Assembly (NCBI GenBank): GCA_001548435.1 | Contig: AP017308.1 | Coordinates: forward strand, 2,179,030 to 2,243,029 | Origin: Leptolyngbya sp. NIES-3755 | Lineage (GTDB): Bacteria; Cyanobacteriota; Cyanobacteriia; Leptolyngbyales; Leptolyngbyaceae | Length of the DNA stretch: 64,000 nt | Direction: 5' to 3' | Shown: positions 44,598 through 51,781 of the stretch, one piece after another | Layout of the letters: the number at the start of each line of letters is the position of its first letter | How positions within the stretch are numbered: the stretch's first letter is position 1 | Position numbers and translations under genes: made by a program | The notes under the pieces: model-generated | The model's database searches: none | The model's input: only the letters and a program-made list of their open reading frames with translations | Told to the model about the DNA's origin: nothing

Positions 44598-45514
44598 GAA
44601 TCGCAGTGATTGGGGCGGGAGCTTGGGGATCGACGCTGGCAGGATTGGCGCAGGAAAATGGGCATGAGGTTTCGGTGTGGTCGCGTCGAAGTGAACGATC
44701 GCTAAACGACACCATTTCTGACTCTGAACTTCTGATCTCAGCAGTTTCGATGAAAGGAGTGCGATCTGTAATTGAACAACTGTCGATCACGGTTCCTACG
44801 ATCGTCACTGCCACGAAAGGATTAGATCCAGAATCGGGAAATGAAACCGCTTTACCGTTATTGCCCTCACAAGTTTGGCAGGCGGCATTTCCCGAAAGCT
44901 CGATCGCGGTTTTATCCGGTCCCAATCTTTCTAAAGAGATTCAGCAAGGTTTACCCGCTGCGAGTGTGGTCGCGCATTCCGATCAAACAATTGCCGATCG
45001 CATTCAGCAAGCTTTTTCTTCGGCTCGATTTCGGGTGTATACGAACGCTGATCCGCTTGGCGTTGAACTGGGTGGAACCTTGAAGAATGTGATTGCGATC
45101 GCGGTTGGAGCCTGTGACGGATTGCAGCTTGGAACGAATGCGAAATCAGCCTTAGTCACTCGTGGACTGGCGGAAATGATTCGATTGGGAACGCATTGGG
45201 GCGCAAAGCCTGAAACGTTTTATGGCTTGTCTGGATTGGGGGATTTGCTTGCGACTTGTAGTAGTTCGCTCAGTCGAAATTACCAAGTGGGATATGGACT
45301 GGCGCAAGGAAAAACGCTGTCTGAAGTGCTGGCGACTCTAGAGGGAACCGCAGAAGGAATTAATACGACTCAGGTTTTGGTCAAATTAGCGCAGGCACAA
45401 GGGATCTCGATGCCAATTTCGGTGCAGGTCGATCGCTTATTGCGCGGAGAAATTACACCTCGATCGGCGGTTGGAGAATTAATGCAGCGCGATAGTAAGC
45501 CAGAGAGTATTTGA
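44594..45514 (+). CDS. gpsA: Glycerol-3-phosphate dehydrogenase [NAD(P)+]
   Basis: GpsA reduces dihydroxyacetone phosphate to sn-glycerol-3-phosphate for membrane lipid synthesis. The 306-residue protein begins with [20 protein letters not shown], a Rossmann nucleotide loop, and has [15 protein letters not shown], the catalytic-lysine region [20 protein letters not shown] and [11 protein letters not shown]. Its ATG overlaps the lipA stop (ATGA), so the two are coupled. The MITE-like element lies 79 nt downstream. Confidence 0.95.
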   Translation: MRIAVIGAGAWGSTLAGLAQENGHEVSVWSRRSERSLNDTISDSELLISAVSMKGVRSVIEQLSITVPTIVTATKGLDPESGNETALPLLPSQVWQAAFPESSIAVLSGPNLSKEIQQGLPAASVVAHSDQTIADRIQQAFSSARFRVYTNADPLGVELGGTLKNVIAIAVGACDGLQLGTNAKSALVTRGLAEMIRLGTHWGAKPETFYGLSGLGDLLATCSSSLSRNYQVGYGLAQGKTLSEVLATLEGTAEGINTTQVLVKLAQAQGISMPISVQVDRLLRGEITPRSAVGELMQRDSKPESI

Positions 45515-45592
45515 GTACGAACCCCTAATCAGGTGGATGCTCAGTCAGCATGACAAGAACTCGACGCATATTAACAACACCCTCACGATTAG

Positions 45593-45775
45593 TCTGATAC
45601 CAAATTGATTTTTGAGTGCTACAGATCTTGGAAGCCCCCTAAATCCCCCACGAGTGGGGGACTTTGAGTGGAAAATTTCCCACAAACACAGATCTTTTTC
45701 AGGTTTCAAAGTCCCCCAGAATGGGGGATTTAGGGGGTGAAGGATCTGTAGCATTCACAAATTGCTTTGGTCTGA
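45593..45775. mobile_element. MITE-like element with long imperfect terminal inverted repeats
   Basis: The 183-bp element has no coding capacity. Its arms mirror each other: the outer ends share CCAAA...GAATGCTACAGATC-type sequence, and the inner parts CCCCCTAAATCCCCC (45635-45649) and GGGGGATTTAGGGGG (45723-45737) are perfectly complementary over 15 bp. Such CCCCCTAAATCCCCC hairpin elements are dispersed in many cyanobacterial genomes. A solo arm occurs at 23632. A clear target-site duplication is not visible. The right arm supplies the end of the HNH gene. Confidence 0.8.
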
Positions 45776-46125
45776 AATAGCGTCACAGTTGCCCGTCCGG
45801 TGGGAGTAATGCCCAACATTTGGGTTGCATCTTCATTCCAAATAAAGTGCTGATTCCAATTCATCTGTCTGGGATGAAACAGGGGTGCAACTTGCTCTGT
45901 TGCGGGATCAGGCGCTTCAATCTTGTTGTATTTACAGTTGTTGCACGTTTGGCAAGATAGGGCGAGATTATCTGAAATCGTTTGTCCACCTCGGCTAACT
46001 GGATGAATGTGATCAATAACGAGCGGATCGATCGCATATTTTGCTGGACTGCGGCAGTATTCGCACATTTCACGAGCGCGATCGAACACAAGCTGTTTTA
46101 GAGCAACCGGAACGTATTCAGACAT
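45730..46125 (-). CDS. HNH endonuclease, 3' end replaced by a MITE
   Basis: The 131-residue protein has an HNH motif with paired cysteines: FDRAREMCEYCRSPAKYAID, then LVIDHIHPVSRGGQTISDNL, then ALSCQTCNNCKYNK. The catalytic core is intact, so it could still cut DNA. The last 14 residues (TKAICECYRSFTP and the preceding Gln) and the stop codon lie inside the MITE-like element, so the native tail is lost. It overlaps the upstream 124-residue gene by 8 nt, and the two probably form one unit. Confidence 0.85.
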   Translation of the reverse strand: MSEYVPVALKQLVFDRAREMCEYCRSPAKYAIDPLVIDHIHPVSRGGQTISDNLALSCQTCNNCKYNKIEAPDPATEQVAPLFHPRQMNWNQHFIWNEDATQMLGITPTGRATVTLFQTKAICECYRSFTP

Positions 46126-46492
46126 AACTCACGGGTTGAATCCCAAGCGTTTCCATTAGCTCTGTGACAGAGACTTGACGAAGTTGAGCAAGATTAGCTA
46201 AAGCTTCAAGACGTTGAGCGCCAATTTGTTCGATGTGGCTGCTGAGTTGAATTAGTGTTTTGTATTCTGCATCTGTTAGCGTTTCGGCTTCTCGTTTGGT
46301 GCGAAGGGCTTGATATTGGGCGCGGAGTTTTGGATCAATTCCTTGATTAATTTTTTCAAGCAGTTCGGCTTCTTTTTTAGGCAATGTGTTGGCTTTCCGG
46401 TGAACCCGCAGTACGACGACTTGCTGAAGCAGGGTATCAAGATCCGCTTCGTCTAGCTGATTCGCTGCTTGAATGAGTTCATCAAGGCTCAT
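46118..46492 (-). CDS. Conserved helical hypothetical protein paired with HNH gene
   Basis: The 124-residue protein is all-helical and charged: MSLDELIQAANQLDEADLDT at the start, then KREAETLTDAEYKTLIQLSS. I recall similar proteins directly upstream of HNH nuclease genes in cyanobacteria, where they could act as partner or immunity protein, but the family has no known function. Its stop codon overlaps the HNH start by 8 nt. Confidence 0.7.
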   Translation of the reverse strand: MSLDELIQAANQLDEADLDTLLQQVVVLRVHRKANTLPKKEAELLEKINQGIDPKLRAQYQALRTKREAETLTDAEYKTLIQLSSHIEQIGAQRLEALANLAQLRQVSVTELMETLGIQPVSYV

Positions 46493-46683
46493 AATTTTCC
46501 GACGAATAACGTAATAACTCTATTATCCTCGCAATTTATTCAATCCACACGATCGATACGCTGATTTGCAATTTGGCGATCGCGCTTTCTCCTGCAACGT
46601 TAAGATAATTTCTGTCGATCTCTGGATTGGCTTGGTAAATTGGACAATAGTAAAACTTCCATTTGATCGAGCGGGAATTGTTT

Positions 46684-48795
46684 ATGCTGAAAAAAAATCA
46701 ATCAGTTTTTGCTTTTCTGCTAGGCGGCTTTCTCGTCTGTTCTGCACCGATTAGCGTGGTTCAGGCGCAACAAACTCCGCAGCAGGAATTGACCGAACTG
46801 AAACAGCAGCAACAATTACGATCGCAGGTCGAAGATGAGATCGATCGCGCTTTATCTCGTTCGAGTTTGTTGCTCAACATTGCGCTGATTACTCTAACCG
46901 TGTTTCCGATCGCGCTTCTGGTGGCGCTCTGGAAATTCCGTCGAGTGATTATTCGAGAAATTGTCGATCGGGGATTACAACAGCTTCAGCATCTATCAGA
47001 GGTGGAACATCAGTTACAAGATGTGCAACAAGAAGCGGAACGGAGAATCCAACAGTCACGAGAAGTGATTGATCAACTCGAACGAGAAGTCCAAGCCCTA
47101 CAGAAAAGGATTTCAGAAGATGCAGAAAGCTTAACGGGTTTAACTTCGCAATTATCGCGATCGCAGTCTGAACTCTTAGCGGGACTTGAAACTCAAGTGA
47201 ATCTCTCGAAGCGTGAATTAGAAAAGCTTTCCTCGGATTTTGTTGTTCATTTGTCGATGTTGCAAACGGATGCACAAGAACAGACGACGATCGCAGCCGA
47301 TCGCTTCAATGAAGTGCGCGATCGCTTGATGGCACAACTAGACGGAATCGAAGCGTTTGCAACCGAGCAACAACATCTAACGCAAGAACATTTAACCCGC
47401 TCACAGAGTGCCTTTACAACGCATCTCGATGAACTGCAATCGGACGTTCAACTGCAACGTGATCAGATGCTGCAACGATTGGCGCAGTTTGAGCAGGATT
47501 ACATGACGCAGGTTTCAGAAGTTCAGACAGATACAGAAGATCGGCGCAATCAATTGTTGGAAGATTTGCGGCATCTCAAAGCTGAATTTGCGACACAACT
47601 TGCTGGATTCCAAACCGATAGTCAACAACAGCGCGATCGCATTCGGGAACAAATCGAACAATTGGAAGCTGAGCTTTCAGAAACTACAACCGAAATTCGT
47701 TCCAACTTAGAACAGCGTCAAAAACGAGTCGAAGAAGATTTGGATCAGAAGGAAACGGAAGTGAGATCGCAGCTTGAACATCATCAACAGCGAGTTCAGG
47801 CAAATCTGGATCAGAAAGAAACGGAAGTACGATCGCAGCTTGAACAACATCAGAAACAAGCACAAGACGATCTCAATCAGAGACAATCCGAAGTACTCGC
47901 ACAGTTCTCCGAATTAGAAACGACTGCAATTCAAGGTAGAACAAACTTCCTCGATAAGTTGCGACTACTCGAATCTGATGCAGGACAACAAAAGCAAGCC
48001 ATCTTTAACAAGCTTCAACAGTTAGAGTTTGAGTTTGTGTCTCAACTGTCAGGACTGCGCGAACAAGCTCAAAATCGTCGTCCTGAACCCGTTGGAGCAC
48101 CAGAGCAATCTTCAGATTTCGAGCAGGCTGAGACCTTGTTTAAATCGGGTCAATTTGAAGACGCGATCGCACATTACGATCGAGCAATCGAACACAGATC
48201 GAACAATCCTGAACTCTGGCTCAGACGCGGATTAGCACTCGGACGATTGAAACAATTCAAAGAAGCGATCGCATCTTACGATCGAGCCATCCAACTCGAT
48301 CCTGATTACTCTGAGGCTTGGTGCGATCGAGGTGTGGCACTCGGTAAATTACAGCGACATGAGGAAGCATTCCGATCCTTTAATCAAGCTGTTCAGATTC
48401 GTCCTAGTGACTCGATCGCGTGGCTGAATCGTGGATTAGCGCTGCAAATGTTGGGTCGATATTCAGAAGCGCTTGCTTCCTTTGATGAAGCTCTGAAACT
48501 CGATTCGGAAGCTTACAAGGTTTGGAACTATCGCGGTTATCTCTTGGTGCAACTAGAGCGCGATCGAGATGCCTTGGAAAGTTTTGATTTCGCGATCGAC
48601 ATTCAGCCGAAGTATGCACCTGCGTACTACAACAAAGCGATTTGTTATGCACTTCAGGGACACACACAAGCCGCGATTGAGAATCTTGAAGAAGCGATTC
48701 GGATCAATCCCCGCTATCGAGATGATGCCAAAAACGATCCGGAATTCGAGCAGATCATGAACGATCGGCGATTCCGCCAACTGGTTGAACATTAA
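46684..48795 (+). CDS. Membrane-anchored coiled-coil and TPR protein
   Basis: The 703-residue protein from MLKKNQSVFAFLLGGFLVCS has a signal peptide likely cut after VQA. A membrane span follows at about 62-82 (LLLNIALITLTVFPIALLVA), then a long coiled coil (about 95-460), then six or so TPR units (EDAIAHYDRAIEHRSNNPEL, KEAIASYDRAIQLDPDYSEA and so on). The coiled coil contains a 22-residue tandem repeat, DQKETEVRSQLE, encoded at 47740-47871. The ATG is chosen over one 7 codons upstream because it begins the signal peptide. Role unknown; a scaffold at the membrane is plausible. Confidence 0.82.
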   Translation: MLKKNQSVFAFLLGGFLVCSAPISVVQAQQTPQQELTELKQQQQLRSQVEDEIDRALSRSSLLLNIALITLTVFPIALLVALWKFRRVIIREIVDRGLQQLQHLSEVEHQLQDVQQEAERRIQQSREVIDQLEREVQALQKRISEDAESLTGLTSQLSRSQSELLAGLETQVNLSKRELEKLSSDFVVHLSMLQTDAQEQTTIAADRFNEVRDRLMAQLDGIEAFATEQQHLTQEHLTRSQSAFTTHLDELQSDVQLQRDQMLQRLAQFEQDYMTQVSEVQTDTEDRRNQLLEDLRHLKAEFATQLAGFQTDSQQQRDRIREQIEQLEAELSETTTEIRSNLEQRQKRVEEDLDQKETEVRSQLEHHQQRVQANLDQKETEVRSQLEQHQKQAQDDLNQRQSEVLAQFSELETTAIQGRTNFLDKLRLLESDAGQQKQAIFNKLQQLEFEFVSQLSGLREQAQNRRPEPVGAPEQSSDFEQAETLFKSGQFEDAIAHYDRAIEHRSNNPELWLRRGLALGRLKQFKEAIASYDRAIQLDPDYSEAWCDRGVALGKLQRHEEAFRSFNQAVQIRPSDSIAWLNRGLALQMLGRYSEALASFDEALKLDSEAYKVWNYRGYLLVQLERDRDALESFDFAIDIQPKYAPAYYNKAICYALQGHTQAAIENLEEAIRINPRYRDDAKNDPEFEQIMNDRRFRQLVEH
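47740..47937 (+). repeat. 66-bp tandem repeat inside the coiled-coil gene
   Basis: Units at 47740-47805 and 47806-47871 are highly similar and a third, diverged unit follows to 47937. Each encodes 22 residues, i.e. two 11-residue coiled-coil turns, so the repeat preserves frame and helical phase. Confidence 0.75.
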
Positions 48796-48806
48796 TCGAA
48801 AAAAAC

Positions 48807-48857
48807 TTGTAGTATCCTCTTGACAGCTTGTAGTACGCTGACTTATCTTTGTAGTAT
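48807..48857 (+). promoter_or_regulatory. Three TTGTAGTA direct repeats at 21-bp spacing
   Basis: TTGTAGTAT at 48807-48815, TTGTAGTAC at 48828-48836 and TTGTAGTAT at 48849-48857 start exactly 21 bp apart, two helical turns. A TTGACA sequence lies at 48820-48825 between the first two. The array ends 40 bp before the tmRNA-like RNA. This looks like an operator for a regulator that binds one face of the helix. Confidence 0.5.
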
Positions 48858-48897
48858 GAGATGAGACAAAGAACAGCGACTCAACTCAAACGGTTAT

Positions 48898-48981
48898 GGG
48901 GACGCGATTGGTGTTCGACTGCTCCGAAACCAACAAACGGACGGTTGCAGGACTGGGGTTCAATTCCCCACGTCTCCACTA
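48898..48981 (+). ncRNA. Compact tmRNA-like RNA (tRNA-like domain without message part)
   Basis: The 5' end GGGGACGCGATTGGTGTTCGA matches the tmRNA start pattern (GGGG, then TGG, then TTCGAC). The 3' end GGAC-TGGGG-TTCAATT-CCCCA-CGTCTCC-ACTA matches the tmRNA T arm and acceptor. The 7-bp acceptor pairs (48898-48904 with 48971-48977, one GU) and the T stem is perfect. Between them is only about 35 nt: a hairpin CTGCTCCG...CGGA-CGGTT-GCAG (48919-48950) whose loop AACC could pair with the bulged GGTT. Real tmRNAs are about 350-400 nt with a tag-reading frame, absent here. It may be a decayed or reshaped tmRNA copy, an attachment-site scar, or a functional tRNA mimic. kptA begins 27 nt downstream. 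Confidence 0.6.
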
Positions 48982-49007
48982 AATTTCATTTCGGATCTCA
49001 TGCACAG

Positions 49008-49553
49008 ATGGAAAAAGATCGATCGACAAAGATCAGCAGATATCTCAGTAAGCATTTGCGTCATAATCCAGAGCGCCTTGGATTGTCTCTCGCTCCAGGT
49101 GGTTGGGTGAGTGTCGATGAACTACTAACCGCTTGTGCAACTTACCAGTTTCCCGTCACTCGTATAGAGTTAGAGGAAGTTGTTGCAACCTGCAATAAGC
49201 AGCGATTCTCATTTGACCAGACAAGGACACGCATTCGAGCCAATCAAGGTCATAGTGTCGAAGTCGATCTACAACTCGAACCACAAGCGCCGCCTGATGT
49301 GCTCTATCACGGAACAGGAGAACTATCTGTGCCAGCGATTCTGGAGTCTGGACTGTTGAAGATGTCACGCCACCATGTGCATTTATCGATCGAGACAGAA
49401 ACCGCTCGTAAAGTAGGAATGCGACATGGACGACCTGCGATTCTTGCTGTCGATAGTGCCGCAATGCACCAGGCAGGATTTATCTTTTATTGTTCAGACA
49501 ATGGCGTTTGGTTAGTAGATCACGTGCCAGCAAACTATTTGGCGTTAATTTAA
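49008..49553 (+). CDS. kptA: RNA 2'-phosphotransferase (Tpt1/KptA)
   Basis: KptA moves the 2'-phosphate left by RNA ligation onto NAD+. The 181-residue protein from MEKDRSTKISRYLSKHLRHN matches the family: LRHNPERLGLSLAPGGWVSV, RIRANQGHSVEVD with the catalytic Arg/His, VLYHGTGE, and HHVHLSIETETARKVGMRHG. An open frame continues 49 codons upstream through the tmRNA-like RNA but that part is not protein-like. Bacteria generally lack spliceosomal-type tRNA introns, so natural substrates are unclear. Position right behind a tRNA-like RNA is notable. Its 3' end overlaps the convergent permease gene by 9 nt. Confidence 0.93.
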   Translation: MEKDRSTKISRYLSKHLRHNPERLGLSLAPGGWVSVDELLTACATYQFPVTRIELEEVVATCNKQRFSFDQTRTRIRANQGHSVEVDLQLEPQAPPDVLYHGTGELSVPAILESGLLKMSRHHVHLSIETETARKVGMRHGRPAILAVDSAAMHQAGFIFYCSDNGVWLVDHVPANYLALI

Positions 49554-50669
49554 CTGACTGCGGAATTTGCTTGTGCTGATGTAGAGAAGCGCGATCGCAA
49601 AACAAAAAAGCGCGATCGCTTCAGGATACAACACATCTAACCCATTCCCTTTCAGCAGAACACCTCGTGCAATCTTGACATAATGACGCAGTGGATTCGC
49701 CAAAGACAAGATTTGGAAGAACTTTGGCATACTTTCGACGGGAGCGATCGCACCTGAGAGTTGGATCAACGGCAAATTGATAAAAAACGAAGTTAAAATC
49801 GCTTGCTGTTGGGTCTTAGAAATGGTTGCTAACAAAAAGCCTACACCAATCCCCACACAAGCATACAATCCAGAGAAAAACAGAAACATCGGCAGACTCC
49901 CTCGGAATGGCACTTGAAAGATAAAGTGTGCAACCGAGAGTGCCAACATGACTTCGCCCAAGAGTAGAACGAACAAGGGAACGACTTTAGCTAAGATAAT
50001 CTCCCATTCTGCCGCAGGAGTCATTAAAAGCTGTTCTAAAGTTCCTGTATCTTTTTCTCGAACTACAGCGGCAGTAGAAACGAGAGAACTTCCTAAATTT
50101 AGGACTAATCCAATCACACCTGGAACAATAAACCAACTCGAAACTAATCCCGGATTGTAGAGAATCGTTGCTTCAGTTTGAATCGGTGGTGTGACTTCGG
50201 GCGTAAATCGCTGTCCGAATTGATTGATAATTTGCGTGGCATAACCGCTGGCAATTCCGGCAGTATTCGCATCGACCGCATCAATTAGCACTTGAACTTC
50301 AGCGGGATTGTTTTCAGAGCGAAGCGATCGATTAAAATCCGTTGGAATGATCAAGCCTGCGGTGATGTCGCCGCGTCGGACTTGATTGCTCAGATCAGAT
50401 TCGTCGATCGACATTGATTTCACGTCAAACACTCGATTCGCTGTGAGTGCTGCTGTTAGTTCACGACTCATCGGAGTATTGGAATAGTCCATCACACCCA
50501 GTTTGAGATGATCGACACTCGGACTCAGCGCAAATCCAAAAATCAAGAGTTGAACGGTAGGCGGAAATACTAAAAGAAAGATAAGTTGTTTATTCCGCAG
50601 AATTTGACTAATTTCTTTAACTGCAAGTACAAAAAACCGACTTTCTAATAACCGTCGAAAAATATTCAT
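49545..50669 (-). CDS. ABC-2 type permease (YbhR/YhhJ-like)
   Basis: The 374-residue inner-membrane protein has an N-terminal helix (NKQLIFLLVFPPTVQLLIFG), a large periplasmic domain, and five C-terminal helices including SWFIVPGVIGLVLNLGSSLV and REKDTGTLEQLLMTPAAEWE, typical of drug-export ABC-2 permeases. It is the last of four genes of an exporter operon, 5 nt after the paralogous permease gene. Likely exports drugs, lipids or other hydrophobic molecules through a tripartite channel. Confidence 0.92.
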   Translation of the reverse strand: MNIFRRLLESRFFVLAVKEISQILRNKQLIFLLVFPPTVQLLIFGFALSPSVDHLKLGVMDYSNTPMSRELTAALTANRVFDVKSMSIDESDLSNQVRRGDITAGLIIPTDFNRSLRSENNPAEVQVLIDAVDANTAGIASGYATQIINQFGQRFTPEVTPPIQTEATILYNPGLVSSWFIVPGVIGLVLNLGSSLVSTAAVVREKDTGTLEQLLMTPAAEWEIILAKVVPLFVLLLGEVMLALSVAHFIFQVPFRGSLPMFLFFSGLYACVGIGVGFLLATISKTQQQAILTSFFINLPLIQLSGAIAPVESMPKFFQILSLANPLRHYVKIARGVLLKGNGLDVLYPEAIALFCFAIALLYISTSKFRSQLN

Positions 50670-50674
50670 ATCTA

Positions 50675-51781
50675 TTACCCAGGAAGTTGCATTCGACCGA
50701 GAATCCGACGCGAAAGATTAAACAGAGCAAATGTTAGAACCAAGAGCATCACTGGAGCAATCCAAACCCCGCTCCAACCTGTTCCCCGCACAAACGCATC
50801 ACGGGATAGTTCAATAAAATAACGTGCTGGCACAATGTTACTGATCAGCGACAACGGAAACGGAATGTTACTGAGTGGATAGATAAATCCAGATAGCAAG
50901 AGTGCAAGCAAAAATCCTGCGGTTGCGACCCCTTGAACTGCGACCGATCGATTATTTGCCCTCACACCAATAAACAATCCAAACATCACACTAGCAAGTA
51001 GAAACAAAGCTCCGCCAATCAACAATGGAGTTGGATCACCTGCAAATCCCAATCTCCAAACAATGCACCCTAAACCGATGACGACGAAAGCCTGACCCAT
51101 TGCAACCACGAAATAAGCTAAACATTTTCCTAATAGCAATTCCGCTGCACTAATACTCGAAGCATAAGTTTGTAGAATTGTGCCTTGCTCTTTCTCACGC
51201 GACATTGCAAGTGCAGCCAGCAAACTCGGATAGATTGCCAAAATCAAGCCAAACACACCCGGAACAATATAAAGTGATTCTTGCCGACCGGGATTAAACC
51301 AGAGTCGAATGTGTGGTGTAATTTTAGGCTGAGATTGTGCTAGATTCTGATCTCGCACGAACACCGTTGTAAATGCTTGAAGACTATTTTTAATCACTCG
51401 CGCATTGTTCACATCAGTTCCATCAATCAGCACTTGTACGGTACTGGTTCGCCCTGCAATCACATCGGCATTAAATTTAGGTGGAATGATCACCGCAGCT
51501 TTGGTAATTCCTCGATCGAGACCATCTTTCACCGGATCAAGCCCATTCCACTGCACCGGAGTGAATTGATTCGTCGCATACAATCGCTCGGTGTAAGACT
51601 GGCTCAAATTACTTCGATCGAAGTCTTGCACAATCAAAGTAATGTTCTTCGCTTCCAACCGAATCGCAAAGCCGAAGATAAATAGCGTCATCAACGGCAA
51701 AATGAACGCCAGCGCTAAAGTTAATCGATCGCGACGAAATTGAGCAAGTTCCTTTTTACATTGAGCCAGGATGCGTTTCAT
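50675..51781 (-). CDS. ABC-2 type permease (YbhS-like)
   Basis: The 368-residue protein is the paralogue of the next gene, with the same plan: N-terminal helix RLTLALAFILPLMTLFIFGF, periplasmic domain, then SLYIVPGVFGLILAIYPSLL and REKEQGTILQTYASSISAAE. Its start overlaps the stop of the ATPase gene by 4 bp. The two permeases presumably form a heterodimer pore for the double ATPase. Confidence 0.92.
   Translation of the reverse strand: MKRILAQCKKELAQFRRDRLTLALAFILPLMTLFIFGFAIRLEAKNITLIVQDFDRSNLSQSYTERLYATNQFTPVQWNGLDPVKDGLDRGITKAAVIIPPKFNADVIAGRTSTVQVLIDGTDVNNARVIKNSLQAFTTVFVRDQNLAQSQPKITPHIRLWFNPGRQESLYIVPGVFGLILAIYPSLLAALAMSREKEQGTILQTYASSISAAELLLGKCLAYFVVAMGQAFVVIGLGCIVWRLGFAGDPTPLLIGGALFLLASVMFGLFIGVRANNRSVAVQGVATAGFLLALLLSGFIYPLSNIPFPLSLISNIVPARYFIELSRDAFVRGTGWSGVWIAPVMLLVLTFALFNLSRRILGRMQLPG

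Noticed and set aside
48898-48981. Ordinary tRNA gene
   Set aside because: Acceptor and T arms fit, but there is no normal D arm or 7-nt anticodon loop on a 5-bp stem, and the 5' end follows the tmRNA pattern.
48861-49007. 49-codon in-frame extension of kptA
   Set aside because: It passes through the tmRNA-like RNA, and KptA homologues begin near MEKDRSTKISRYLS.
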